DNA of 64,000 bases from the NCBI RefSeq assembly GCF_040675855.1, contig NZ_JBEGIK010000001.1, positions 372,001 through 436,000 of the forward strand, in the 5' to 3' direction. This stretch comes from Microbacterium sp. LWH3-1.2 (GTDB lineage Bacteria > Actinomycetota > Actinomycetes > Actinomycetales > Microbacteriaceae). The translations under genes were made by a program, and so were the position numbers. The notes below the pieces were generated by a model that saw only the letters and a program-made list of their open reading frames with translations, did not search any database and had not been told where the DNA came from. Shown here in pieces: positions 25,319 through 33,877 of the stretch. Every line of letters starts with the position of its first letter. Positions within the stretch are counted from its first letter, which is position 1.

Positions 25319-27000
25319 GTCACACCCCCGTTCTGCTCGGCGGCCTGCTGCTGCTGCTGCTCCTGCTGCTCGACGCGCGAGCGCGGGCGGTCCTGCGGTG
25401 AGTGCGTGGGCTCGGTCTGTGCGTCGTAGATGATGGGGATCGCCGCGGTCACGGTGGCGGCCTGGTCGGCGACGAGGCCGGCCACGCTGTGGCCCTGGCC
25501 GTACTCGACCTGCCCGGGTGCGGCACCGCCGACGATCCAGGTGTCTTTGGAGCCGCCGCCCTGGCTGGAGTTGACGACGAGCTGCCCCTCGGGCAGCGCG
25601 ACGCGGGTGAGGCCACCCGGGAGCACCCACACGTCCTCGCCGTCGTTGACCGCGAACGGTCGCAGGTCGGCGTGGCGCGGCCGCATCCCGTCCTCCACGA
25701 GCGTGGGGATGGTCGACAGCATGACCACGGGTTGCGCGATCCAGCCGCGCGGGTCGGCGAGCAGACGCCGGCGGAGCTTCTCGAGTTCGGCGGGCGAGGC
25801 ATCCGGCCCCACGACCAGTCCCTTGCCGCCCGACCCGTCGACCGGCTTCACCACGAGCTCGTCGAGCCGGTCGAGCACCTCCTCGAGCGCGCCCGGATCC
25901 TCGAGGCGCCACGTGTCAACGTTCTTGAGGATCGGCTCCTCCGCGAGGTAGTACCGGATGAGGTCGGGCACGTACGTGTACAGCAGCTTGTCGTCGGCGA
26001 CGCCGTTGCCGACGGCGTTCGCGATCGTCACGTTTCCCAGGCGCGCCGCGAGCATGAGGCCGGGGGCCCCGAGCATGGAGTCGGCCCGGAACTGCAGCGG
26101 GTCGAGGAACTCGTCGTCGACGCGGCGGTAGATGACGTCGACGCGCTTCGGCCCGCGCGTGGTGCGCATGAAGACCTTGCCGCCGATGCACAGCAGGTCG
26201 CGGCCCTCGACGAGCTCGACGCCCATGAGGCGCGCCAGCAGCGTGTGCTCGAAGTACGCGGAGTTGTAGACGCCCGGCGTCAGCACGACGACGTTGGGGT
26301 CCTCGATCCCCGCCGGCGCCGAGGCGCGCAGCGCCGCGAGGAGCTTGTTCGGGTAGTCGCCGACGGGACGCACCCGCATCGAGACGAACAGCTCGGGGAG
26401 GGTCTGCGCCATGACGCGGCGGTTCGAGATGACGTAGCTGACGCCGGACGGCACGCGCACGTTGTCTTCGAGCACGCGCATCTCGCCGTGCTCGTCGCGG
26501 ATCAGGTCGATGCCCGACACCTGGATGCGCACCCCGTTGGCGGAATGGATGCCCGCGGCCTGGCGATAGAAGTACTGGGAGCTCGCGATGAGTCCGGCGG
26601 GCAGCATCTCGTCGCGCACGCAGAACTGGTGCCCGTACGCGTCGTCGAGGAAGGCCTCGAGCGCCCGCACGCGCTGTTTGACGCCGGACTCGATGCGCGA
26701 CCATTCGTCGTACGTGATCACGCGGGGCACGGCGTCCAGCGGGAAGGGTCTCTCCTCGCCCGCGAAGTCGAACGTCACGCCCTGCGCGAGGTACGAGCTC
26801 GCGAGCGAATCGGTGCGGCCGCGCAGCTCCTCCTGGGTCATCTGCGCGAGCGCCTGGTACAGCTCTCGATAGGCCTCGCGCGACTCGGCGGGCGCACCCG
26901 GATGAGCCGGGCCCCCGAACATCTCGTCGAACGCGGGAACCCCCGAGGGCGTCTTGCGGGGCGCCAACGTGGAGCCGTAGCCGTCGAACAGATCACCCAT
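25312..27000 (-). CDS. Circularly permuted type 2 ATP-grasp protein
   Basis: 562-aa protein of the DUF404/DUF407 family. Visible: PLDAVPRVITYDEWSRIE, a DIAYRR-like IYRRVDDEFLDPL, the metal/ATP-site RVLEDNVRVPSGVSYV, YVPDLIRYYL, KPVDGSGGKGLVVG (glycine-rich ATP loop), and VVNSSQGGGSKDTWIV. Predicted to activate a carboxylate and join it to an amine, substrate unknown. A C-terminal Gln/Glu-rich tail (SRVEQQEQQQQQAAEQNGG) is unusual and probably disordered. A -10 TAGGCT (27007-27012 on the minus strand) is 6 bases before the ATG, so the mRNA is likely leaderless. Confidence 0.9.
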   Translation of the reverse strand: MGDLFDGYGSTLAPRKTPSGVPAFDEMFGGPAHPGAPAESREAYRELYQALAQMTQEELRGRTDSLASSYLAQGVTFDFAGEERPFPLDAVPRVITYDEWSRIESGVKQRVRALEAFLDDAYGHQFCVRDEMLPAGLIASSQYFYRQAAGIHSANGVRIQVSGIDLIRDEHGEMRVLEDNVRVPSGVSYVISNRRVMAQTLPELFVSMRVRPVGDYPNKLLAALRASAPAGIEDPNVVVLTPGVYNSAYFEHTLLARLMGVELVEGRDLLCIGGKVFMRTTRGPKRVDVIYRRVDDEFLDPLQFRADSMLGAPGLMLAARLGNVTIANAVGNGVADDKLLYTYVPDLIRYYLAEEPILKNVDTWRLEDPGALEEVLDRLDELVVKPVDGSGGKGLVVGPDASPAELEKLRRRLLADPRGWIAQPVVMLSTIPTLVEDGMRPRHADLRPFAVNDGEDVWVLPGGLTRVALPEGQLVVNSSQGGGSKDTWIVGGAAPGQVEYGQGHSVAGLVADQAATVTAAIPIIYDAQTEPTHSPQDRPRSRVEQQEQQQQQAAEQNGGVTC

Positions 27001-27090
27001 GCGAAGAGCCTAATGCGGCCTTCGTTGCGCTCGTGTTTCCGAGCTGTTCTCCTGGACCACGCCGCGGCGGATCGGACGTATGCTCGCGCT
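27001..27090. promoter_or_regulatory. Divergent leaderless promoter pair
   Basis: The 90-bp gap carries a minus-strand -10 TAGGCT (complement of 27007-27012) 6 bases before ATG 27000 and a plus-strand -10 TATGCT (27079-27084) 6 bases before ATG 27091. Neither start has a Shine-Dalgarno. Clear -35 boxes were not identified. Confidence 0.55.
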
Positions 27091-28692
27091 ATGACGCGTG
27101 AGGCGAGTGCCGCGACGCCTGTCGCCGCGGAGGCCTCGGCCCTCTCCGGTGCGGCCGCGGGCGTGGCATCCGTCGTGCTCGGGGCGGGCATCGGCGAGCT
27201 GGTCGCCGCGGTGGTCGCGCCGTCGTCGAGCCCCATCTCCGTCGTCGGCGGAGTGCTGATCGACCTCGCGCCGTCATGGGCGAAGGATGCCGCGATCTCG
27301 CTGTTCGGCACGGCCGACAAGCTCGCCCTGCTCGTCGGGATCGCCGTCGTCCTCCTGGCGGCGGCTGCCGGCGTCGGCGTCCTGGAGCTGCGGCGCCCCT
27401 GGTTCGGCGCCGCGGTGTTCACCGCGCTCGGTGCGGCCGTGGCCGTGCTCGCGATGACCCGCGCCGGGTCGACCGGACTGGCGTGGCTGCCTTCGCTCGC
27501 TGCAGGGGTCGTCGCCGCGGGCGCCGTGCGGCTGCTGACCCGGCTCGCGACAGGGACCACGGATGCCTCGTCCCCGACGCCGGCGGCAGAGGGAGGCGAC
27601 GACCGCCCCGGCGACGAAGACCCGTCGCGCCGCCGTTTCCTCGTGTGGGCCGGCGTCGCGACCGCCGCAGGCGTGATCGCGGCGATCGCGGGGACGGCGC
27701 TGCAGGCGGGTTCGCGCACCGTCACAGCCGTGCGCGAGGCGCTTCGACTGCCCGCGCCCGCCATCGCGGCACCGCCGGTCCCTGCCGGGGCTCAGCTGGA
27801 GCTCACCGGGATGACGCCCGTCGTCACCCCGAACGCGAGCTTCTACCGCATCGACACGGCCCTCGTCGTGCCGCAGATAGACCCGGCGGACTGGACGCTG
27901 CGCATCCACGGCCTCGTCGAGAGCGAGGTCGAGATCGGGTGGGACGAACTGCTCGCCCTCCCCCTGGAGGAGAGCTGGACCACGCTCGCGTGCGTGTCCA
28001 ACCCTGTCGGCGGCGATCTCATCGGCAACGCGAAGTGGCTCGGCTATCCGATCCGGCTGCTCCTCGAACGGGCACGACCGACGGCAGAGGCCGACATGGT
28101 GCTGTCCCGATCGATCGACGGCTTCACCGCGAGCACCCCGCTCGAGGTGCTGCAGGAGACCACCCGCGACGCGATCCTCGCGATCGGCATGAACGACGAG
28201 CCGCTGCCGCCCGAGCACGGCTTCCCGGCGCGAATGGTCGTGCCGGGGCTGTACGGCTATGTGTCGGCGACCAAATGGGTCACCGAACTCGAGGTGACGC
28301 GGTTCGACCGGGCGAACGCGTACTGGACGACGCGCGGCTGGTCCGCCAAGGGGCCGATCAAGCTGCAGTCGCGCATCGACCTTCCGCGCCGTGGCCACGG
28401 CTTCGCGCCCGGCGACACCACGATCGCCGGGGTCGCGTGGCACCAGCACGTCGGGATCGCGAAGGTCGAGGTGCAGATCGACGGCGGTCCGTGGCGCGAG
28501 GCCACCCTCGCGACAGCGATCTCGGACGACACCTGGGTGCAGTGGTCGATCCCCTGGAAGGCGGAGACCGGCTCCCACACGATCCGGTGCCGCGCCACGA
28601 ACACGAAGGGCGAGCTGCAGATCGAGACCGACGCGTGGCCTGCACCCGACGGCGCCACGGGCTGGCAGCAGCTCAACGTCGACGTGGCCTGA
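27091..28692 (+). CDS. Membrane molybdopterin-dependent oxidoreductase (sulfite-oxidase type)
   Basis: 533-aa protein. Residues about 15-165 hold four hydrophobic segments; an RRRFLVWAG twin-arginine-like motif at about 182 begins a fifth, after which the catalytic part is extracytoplasmic. The sulfite-oxidase-type molybdopterin domain spans about 235-430, with TLACVSNPVGGDLIGNAKW (the Mo-ligand Cys) and FPARMVVPGLYGYVSATKWVTELEV. A dimerisation beta domain (about 440-533) ends the protein. The N-terminal multi-helix anchor before the catalytic domain is a known actinobacterial variant. Substrate unknown. Leaderless start as described for the promoter upstream. Confidence 0.87.
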   Translation: MTREASAATPVAAEASALSGAAAGVASVVLGAGIGELVAAVVAPSSSPISVVGGVLIDLAPSWAKDAAISLFGTADKLALLVGIAVVLLAAAAGVGVLELRRPWFGAAVFTALGAAVAVLAMTRAGSTGLAWLPSLAAGVVAAGAVRLLTRLATGTTDASSPTPAAEGGDDRPGDEDPSRRRFLVWAGVATAAGVIAAIAGTALQAGSRTVTAVREALRLPAPAIAAPPVPAGAQLELTGMTPVVTPNASFYRIDTALVVPQIDPADWTLRIHGLVESEVEIGWDELLALPLEESWTTLACVSNPVGGDLIGNAKWLGYPIRLLLERARPTAEADMVLSRSIDGFTASTPLEVLQETTRDAILAIGMNDEPLPPEHGFPARMVVPGLYGYVSATKWVTELEVTRFDRANAYWTTRGWSAKGPIKLQSRIDLPRRGHGFAPGDTTIAGVAWHQHVGIAKVEVQIDGGPWREATLATAISDDTWVQWSIPWKAETGSHTIRCRATNTKGELQIETDAWPAPDGATGWQQLNVDVA

Positions 28693-28733
28693 GTCCGCAC
28701 CGCCGGCCTGCACCCTGCCGGGCCCGCGCTCCG

Positions 28734-29960
28734 TCAGCCTGCGAGCACGAAGCGCAGCTGCTCGACCGCCCAGTCCAGCTCCGTCACACGCACGACGAGC
28801 GGCGGTGCGATGCGGATGGTCTGACCCTGCGTGTCCTTCACGAGCACGCCGCGCGCGATGAGGCGTTCGGCGATCTCGCGGCCGCTGCCCACCTCGGGGT
28901 CGATGTCGACGCCGGCCCAGAGGCCCGCGACGCGCACCGCCGTGACGCCCTGTCCCACGAGCTCCTGCAGCTTCGCCTCGAGGTGCTCGCCGAGGAGCTT
29001 CGCGCGGCTCTGGAACTCGCCGGTCTGCAGCATCTCGACGACCCGCAGCCCGACGGCGGCGGCGAGCGGGTTGCCGCCGAACGTCGAACCGTGCTCGCCC
29101 GGCCGGATGACCCCGAGCACATCGCGGTCGGCGACGACGGCCGAGAGCGGAAGGATGCCGCCGCCCAGCGCCTTGCCGAGGAGGTAGACGTCGGGCACGA
29201 CGCCCTCGCGATCGCACGCGAACGTCTCGCCGACGCGGCCGAGGCCGGACTGGATCTCGTCGGCGATGAACAGCACGCCGCGCCGGGTGCAGATCTCGCG
29301 CACCCTCTTGAGGTAGCCCTCGGGCGGGAGGATGACACCGGCCTCGCCCTGGATCGGCTCGATGAGCACGGCCACCGTGTCGGCGGTGATCGCGGCGTCG
29401 ATGACCGCGGCGTCGCCGAACGGCACGGAGATGAAGCCGGGTGTGAACGGGCCGAAGTCGGCGCGCGCCTGCGGGTCGTCGCTGAAGCCGACGATCGTCG
29501 TGGTGCGCCCGTGGAAGTTGCCGTGCGCGACGACGATCTTCGCGGCGTCGGGAGCGACGCCCTTCACGCGGTAGCCCCACGCGCGGGCGAGCTTGATCCC
29601 GGTCTCGACGGCCTCGGCGCCGGTGTTCATCGGCAGCACGAGGTCCTTTCCGCACAGCTCGGCGAGGGCGGCGGCGAAGGGCCCGAGGCGGTCGTTGTGA
29701 TACGCGCGGCTCGTGAGCGTCAGTCGGTTCAGCTGCTCCTGCGCGGCGGCGAGGATCGCGGGATGCCCGTGCCCGAAGTTGAGGGCCGAGTAGGCCGAGA
29801 GCAGGTCGAGGTAGCGCTTGCCCTCGACATCCGTCACCCACGCTCCCTCGCCGCGCGAGATCACGACCGGGAGCGGGCGGTAGTTGTGGGCGACGTGCTC
29901 CTCTTCGGCGGCGATGATCTGGCTCATCGCGGCATCGAGTGAGGTGGAGGCGGCGGTCAT
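28734..29960 (-). CDS. rocD: Ornithine--oxo-acid transaminase
   Basis: 408-aa PLP enzyme of class III aminotransferases. Typical segments: YLDLLSAYSALNFGHGHP, LPMNTGAEAVETGIKLAR, HGNFHGRTTTIVGFS, ADEIQSGLGRVGETFA, and the PLP lysine in DVYLLGKALGGGILPLSA. Converts L-ornithine and 2-oxoglutarate to glutamate semialdehyde and glutamate. It follows the dimethylargininase gene with 23 bp between, so the pair is an operon for arginine-derivative breakdown. RBS AAGAGGAG lies upstream of ATG 29960. Confidence 0.93.
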   Translation of the reverse strand: MTAASTSLDAAMSQIIAAEEEHVAHNYRPLPVVISRGEGAWVTDVEGKRYLDLLSAYSALNFGHGHPAILAAAQEQLNRLTLTSRAYHNDRLGPFAAALAELCGKDLVLPMNTGAEAVETGIKLARAWGYRVKGVAPDAAKIVVAHGNFHGRTTTIVGFSDDPQARADFGPFTPGFISVPFGDAAVIDAAITADTVAVLIEPIQGEAGVILPPEGYLKRVREICTRRGVLFIADEIQSGLGRVGETFACDREGVVPDVYLLGKALGGGILPLSAVVADRDVLGVIRPGEHGSTFGGNPLAAAVGLRVVEMLQTGEFQSRAKLLGEHLEAKLQELVGQGVTAVRVAGLWAGVDIDPEVGSGREIAERLIARGVLVKDTQGQTIRIAPPLVVRVTELDWAVEQLRFVLAG

Positions 29961-29983
29961 CAGGGACTCCTCTTTCGCGCGGG

Positions 29984-30868
29984 TCAGCGTCGCAGCTCGA
30001 GCGTGCAGCACTTGATGCCGCCGCCGCCGAGCAGCAGCTCGGACAGATCGACGAGCACCGGGTTGTAGCCGCGCTCGCGCAGCTGCGCCTCGAAGCCCGT
30101 CGCACGCGGCGAGATGATCACGTTGAACCCGTCGCTGGCCGAGTTGAGACCGAACACGGCGCCGTCGGCGTCGGCCACGCGGATGGCGTCGGGATAGCGT
30201 TCGGCGAGGATCGCCTGGCTGCGCTCGTCGAACGCGTGCTCGAGGTAGGCGATGTTGGCCTTCTCGACGCCGCCGGGGCCCTCGACCGGGTCGAGTACCG
30301 AGATCGCGGTGTCGAGGTGGTAGAACCGCGGGTCGACGAGGGTGAGGCTCACGACCTCCCTGCCGAACACGTCGCCGAGCTCGCGGTGGCTGTCGCCGGT
30401 CGAGCGGAAGCCCGTGCCCGCGAGGATCGTGTCGCCGACGAGGAGGAAGTCCCCCTCGCCCTCGTTGACCTCGACCGGCTCGGCGACCTCGAAGCCGTTC
30501 GCACGGAACCAGTCCATGAAGGCGGGGCCCTCGGGTACCCGCTCCTGGAAGCGGAACTTCGCACCGTACGCGACGTTGTCGATGACGAAGCCGCCGTTGG
30601 CCGTGTAGACCATGTCGGGAAGACCGTCGATCGGATCGATGAGATGCACCTCGTGTCCCAGTGCGACGTACGTGTCGTAGAGCGTCTCCCACTGGCGCAC
30701 CGCGAGTGCGGTGTCGGTCGGGTTGGCGGGCTCCATCCAGGGGTTGATGGTGTAGCTCACCGTGAAGTGCTCGGGGCGGCACATGAGGTAGCGGCGGATC
30801 TGCTGGATCCGGCCGGAGGCGGATCCGGTGGCCGGGGCGGTGGCCGGCGCGGTGTTCTGCGTGGACAT
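29984..30868 (-). CDS. ddaH: Dimethylargininase-type amidinohydrolase
   Basis: 294-aa enzyme of the guanidino-group modifying (pentein) superfamily. Key parts: RPEHFTVSYTINPWMEP, DMVYTANGGFVID, FYHLDTAISVL (catalytic His), FNVIISPRATGFE, and the C-terminal LLGGGGIKCCTLELRR carrying the nucleophilic Cys. Expected reaction: hydrolysis of N-methylated arginine (or a related guanidino compound) to citrulline and an amine. Arginine deiminase-like or other guanidino substrates cannot be excluded. Upstream of rocD in the same direction. Confidence 0.85.
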   Translation of the reverse strand: MSTQNTAPATAPATGSASGRIQQIRRYLMCRPEHFTVSYTINPWMEPANPTDTALAVRQWETLYDTYVALGHEVHLIDPIDGLPDMVYTANGGFVIDNVAYGAKFRFQERVPEGPAFMDWFRANGFEVAEPVEVNEGEGDFLLVGDTILAGTGFRSTGDSHRELGDVFGREVVSLTLVDPRFYHLDTAISVLDPVEGPGGVEKANIAYLEHAFDERSQAILAERYPDAIRVADADGAVFGLNSASDGFNVIISPRATGFEAQLRERGYNPVLVDLSELLLGGGGIKCCTLELRR

Positions 30869-31008
30869 CTTGCTCCTGTAGAGGCGCGGCGGACGCTGTC
30901 CAGAGGCCCGGCGGGGCTGGGGAAGCCGTCAACCGGGCACGCCACGTCCATTGTCTCACGGACGCTGCACACGGCCGGGAAATGCGGACACCGGATGCTG
31001 CCACCTGA

Positions 31009-32055
31009 TCACTCCGCGAGCACGACCACCTTGCCCGCCACGTGGCCGTCGGCCACGCGTGCCAGCGCGGCACCCGCCTCGGCGAACGGGTAGCGCGCCG
31101 CGATGACGGGGCGGAGGCTTCCGTCGGCCGCGAGCCGGACCAGTTCGGCGAGCACGTCCGGCTTGGCGACGGCGGCGAGCGGCCGCAGCGGCCGCTTCGA
31201 GCCGATCGATCGGACGGATGCTCCGGCGATGCGCCCGATCGGACCGAGGACGCGCCCACCCTCCCCCGACACCAGCACGACGCGGCCGCCGCCCCGCACC
31301 AGCCCGTGCAGCACCCGCAGCGGCGCGGTGCCGGCGATGTCGAGGACGGCATCGAACCGTCCCTCCCCGAGCTCGGGCGATCCCGGCTGCACCCCGCGGT
31401 AGTCGAAGGTTCGCGACGCCCCGAGGCCCTCGACGAGCGCGCGGTTGCGCTCGCCGCACAGTGCCCACACCTCGGCGCCGCGCCCCGCCGCGAGCTGCAC
31501 GGCGAACGTGCCGACGCCGCCCGACGCACCGATCACGAGCACCCGCTGCGGCGACGCACCCGGTACCGCAGCATCCGTGACTCCTCCGAGCTCCAGCGCC
31601 TGCCAGGCCGTCCCGGCCGCCACCGGCAGGGTCGCGGCGATCACCGGGTCGAGCGCTGCGGGCCGAGCCACGAGCCGCGACGCCGGGCACACCGCATACC
31701 TCGCCAGCCCGCCGCCGGCGGGCAGCTCGCCGACGACCTCGTCGCCGACCGCGAGCCCGCTGACGCCCTCGCCCAGCGCGACGACGGTGGCGACGGCATC
31801 CATCCCCCTCACCGCCTGGCGTGGGCGGCGGAGGCCGAACGCGAGGCGCACCAGGAGGGGCTCGCCGCGCATGACGCGGATGTCGCCGTTGTTCAGCGCG
31901 GTCGCTCGCAGGCGCAGGAGTACCTCGCCACGGCGCGGCGCCGGCACGTCGATGTTCTCGAGTGCGACCGTGTCGGCCTCGCCGTATCGGTGCTGCGTCC
32001 ATGCGGGCATCGAGTCCGTGCGCAGGGACGCGGATCCGTGACGTGTCTCGGACAT
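31009..32055 (-). CDS. MDR-family NADPH:quinone-type oxidoreductase
   Basis: 348-aa medium-chain dehydrogenase/reductase without the structural or catalytic zinc cysteines. GroES-like N-terminal part (RRGEVLLRLRATALNNGDIRVMRG), then a Rossmann domain with VLVIGASGGVGTFAVQLA. Closest in style to zinc-independent quinone oxidoreductases. ATG 32055 is preceded by GGAGGA with a 5-base spacer; ATG 32010 (MPAWTQHRYG) is a shorter alternative and matches the usual family N terminus. It begins one base after the XRE stop, so it could be cotranscribed with that regulator. Confidence 0.85.
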   Translation of the reverse strand: MSETRHGSASLRTDSMPAWTQHRYGEADTVALENIDVPAPRRGEVLLRLRATALNNGDIRVMRGEPLLVRLAFGLRRPRQAVRGMDAVATVVALGEGVSGLAVGDEVVGELPAGGGLARYAVCPASRLVARPAALDPVIAATLPVAAGTAWQALELGGVTDAAVPGASPQRVLVIGASGGVGTFAVQLAAGRGAEVWALCGERNRALVEGLGASRTFDYRGVQPGSPELGEGRFDAVLDIAGTAPLRVLHGLVRGGGRVVLVSGEGGRVLGPIGRIAGASVRSIGSKRPLRPLAAVAKPDVLAELVRLAADGSLRPVIAARYPFAEAGAALARVADGHVAGKVVVLAE

Positions 32056-32056
32056 G

Positions 32057-32272
32057 TCATTCCTCCGGGTAGTCGAAGAGGTCGTCGAGGCCGACGCCGA
32101 AGGCGCGGGCGAGCTGGAAGGCGAGTTCGAGGGTCGGCGAGTAGCGGCCTTGCTCGATGGCGATGAGGGTCTGCCGGGTGACGCCGACCCGGCGCGCGAG
32201 CTCGGCCTGCGTGACCCCCGCCGCCTCGCGCACTGCGCGGATGGAGTTCGTGACCTTGGTGGGCTTGACCAT
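32057..32272 (-). CDS. XRE family regulator, small
   Basis: 71-aa protein that is essentially a single helix-turn-helix domain: [20 protein letters not shown] then [24 protein letters not shown] shares its A with the stop of the membrane-protein gene upstream (TGATG), so the two are coupled. Small XRE proteins paired with a membrane protein are a recurrent arrangement. The pair is transcribed from a promoter embedded in a perfect palindrome (32723-32786), the likely operator for this protein. Confidence 0.9.
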   Translation of the reverse strand: MVKPTKVTNSIRAVREAAGVTQAELARRVGVTRQTLIAIEQGRYSPTLELAFQLARAFGVGLDDLFDYPEE

Positions 32273-32706
32273 CAGACGAGCCCGCGGCGGTACGCGACGA
32301 CGCTCGCGATGCCGCCGACGATCGACGACAGCGCGAAGCCGAAGAACATGGTGTTGGCGATCCAGAACCAGTCCGCCTCGAACGCGCACAGGAGGATGAC
32401 ACCGAGCCCCGCGATCACGAGGAACGCCTGGCCGACCCGCGTCGACAGGTGCGCGATGTCGCGGTCGCGCTGATCGGACCTGCCCACGCCATCGGGGTCG
32501 CGCATGCCCGCGAGGATGCCCCACACGATGCTCACCAGGATGGCCCCGACGATGCTCGCGCCGATGATCCACAGCATGATCGGGACCCAGTCCACGTCGG
32601 TGAGCGGGCCACCCGCAGCCTGCTGCAGCACGATCACGACGTAGACGATCATGCCGATCACGCTGACGATGAGGCTCGCCCAGATGTTGCGCTCTTCGTA
32701 GACCAT
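32272..32706 (-). CDS. Four-helix membrane protein paired with XRE regulator
   Basis: 144-aa protein with four hydrophobic segments (about residues 10-30, 41-64, 90-108, 117-138), paired as two hairpins around a short charged loop ([20 protein letters not shown]). No recognised domain. Start ATG 32706 chosen because GGGAGG lies 5 bases upstream; an upstream in-frame ATG would lie within the promoter/operator and is rejected. It may sense an envelope or membrane condition and work with the coupled XRE regulator; this is inference from context. Confidence 0.75.
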   Translation of the reverse strand: MVYEERNIWASLIVSVIGMIVYVVIVLQQAAGGPLTDVDWVPIMLWIIGASIVGAILVSIVWGILAGMRDPDGVGRSDQRDRDIAHLSTRVGQAFLVIAGLGVILLCAFEADWFWIANTMFFGFALSSIVGGIASVVAYRRGLV

Positions 32707-32722
32707 GACCCCTCCCAGGGGT

Positions 32723-32786
32723 GTGTGTAAAAAATTCTTGACATCAAAGATATGGGCGCGTATCGCCGATGTCAAGAATTTTTTAC
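32723..32786 (-). promoter_or_regulatory. Promoter inside a perfect 21-bp inverted repeat
   Basis: Arms 32723-32743 and 32766-32786 are perfect reverse complements, separated by 22 bp. On the minus strand -35 TTGACA (complement of 32768-32773) and -10 TATCTT (complement of 32745-32750) are exactly 17 bp apart; the -35 lies in one arm and the predicted start site in the other. Each arm contains GTnAAnAATTnTTnAC, itself a 16-bp dyad, so two regulator dimers could bind. It drives the membrane protein/XRE pair. Confidence 0.8.
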
Positions 32787-32848
32787 ACGCACCCGTCCTC
32801 CGTGCGTGTCGGAACCTCCCGGCCGACCCGCTCGACGGGACGCCGCCC

Positions 32849-33862
32849 TCAGGAGGATTGCGCAGGAGCGGCTGTCGAGTCCCGGACGACGAGCGACGTC
32901 GCGAGTTCCACGCGCGTCACGTTCGGCTGCGGGCTCTCGAGCGATTCGAGCACCAGGCGGGTCGCCTGCTCGGCCATCTCACGCAGCGGTTGGCGAATCG
33001 TCGTCAGTCGCGGACTGGCCAGTTCCGCGATCGGCAGATCGTCGAATCCCACGACCGACAGATCGCGAGGCACCGCCACGCCCGCTGCGGCGGCCGCATG
33101 CAGCACACCGAGGGCCTGGAGGTCGTTCCCGGCGAAGATCGCCGTCGGAGGGACCGCCAGGCGAAGCAGCGCCGCAGCGTGCCGCTCGCCGCCGTCGCGC
33201 TGGAAGTCGCCGAAGCGGATCCACTCCGGCTCGACGGCCGTCCGGGCCGACATCATGGCCGCGCGGTAGCCGTCCAGCCGGGCGAGCGAGCACATCACCT
33301 GCTCCGGGCCCGTGATCGCGGCGATGCGCCGATGTCCCAGCTCCAGCAGATGCCTGGTGGCGGCGACGCCCCCCGACCAGTTCGCGGAGCCGACGGCGGG
33401 GATCCCCGGGGCGGGGTCGCCGGCCGGGTCGATGATGACGAACGGGATGCCTCGCGCCTTCAGTGCCGCGCGACCCTCTGCGGGAACGTCGGCGAACAGC
33501 AGGATGATCCCCGTCGGTCGGCGTCGGATGACGGCATCCAGCCATTCGGGACCGGGGGAATGCCGGTCGCCGCTCACCGAGAGAGAGACCGCCATGCCCA
33601 CCCGCGCCGCGCTCTCGCGCACCCCCTCGATGACCGCGAGCGCCCAGTCCCCGCCGAGCGCGTGGAGCACCACCTCGATGTACTCCCGGCGCTGCGCGCT
33701 GCCCCTGCGCCGATAGCCGCTCGTGCGGAGGTGGTCCTCGACGAGTTCGCGCGTCGCCGACGACACGTCGGCCGCCCCGTTGAGCACCTTCGAGATCGTC
33801 GTCACCGAGACGCCGGTCTGGGCAGCGATCTCGTGGAGGGTCACCCGTTTGGTCTGCGCCAT
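32849..33862 (-). CDS. LacI family regulator of the arabinan/arabinoxylan locus
   Basis: 337-aa regulator: HTH VTLHEIAAQTGVSVTTISKV and LNGAADVSSATRELV, then a sugar-binding domain (IPFVIIDPAGDP, TAIFAGNDLQALGVLHAAA, LSVVGFDDLPIAELASPRLTTIRQP). RBS GGGAGG precedes ATG 33862. It is the last gene of the minus-strand unit that starts with the sugar ABC transporter, so it would be co-expressed with and probably represses that unit, plausibly through the ACAACGTTGT dyads near 39.14 kb. The link to that operator is inferred. Confidence 0.88.
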   Translation of the reverse strand: MAQTKRVTLHEIAAQTGVSVTTISKVLNGAADVSSATRELVEDHLRTSGYRRRGSAQRREYIEVVLHALGGDWALAVIEGVRESAARVGMAVSLSVSGDRHSPGPEWLDAVIRRRPTGIILLFADVPAEGRAALKARGIPFVIIDPAGDPAPGIPAVGSANWSGGVAATRHLLELGHRRIAAITGPEQVMCSLARLDGYRAAMMSARTAVEPEWIRFGDFQRDGGERHAAALLRLAVPPTAIFAGNDLQALGVLHAAAAAGVAVPRDLSVVGFDDLPIAELASPRLTTIRQPLREMAEQATRLVLESLESPQPNVTRVELATSLVVRDSTAAPAQSS

Positions 33863-33877
33863 CCCGCCTCCCGTGGT

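Noticed and set aside
30869..31008. Possible riboswitch or structured leader before the dimethylargininase gene
   Set aside because: No recognisable conserved fold or terminator-like pairing was found in this 140-bp gap.
32736..32764. Plus-strand promoter TTGACA-17-TATCGC in the palindrome
   Set aside because: It is a by-product of the symmetry; no plus-strand gene follows before 43.7 kb.
32723..32786. The perfect inverted repeat as a MITE or transposon end
   Set aside because: No target-site duplication or transposase was seen, and the promoter boxes sit precisely within the arms next to an XRE gene, so an operator is the better reading.
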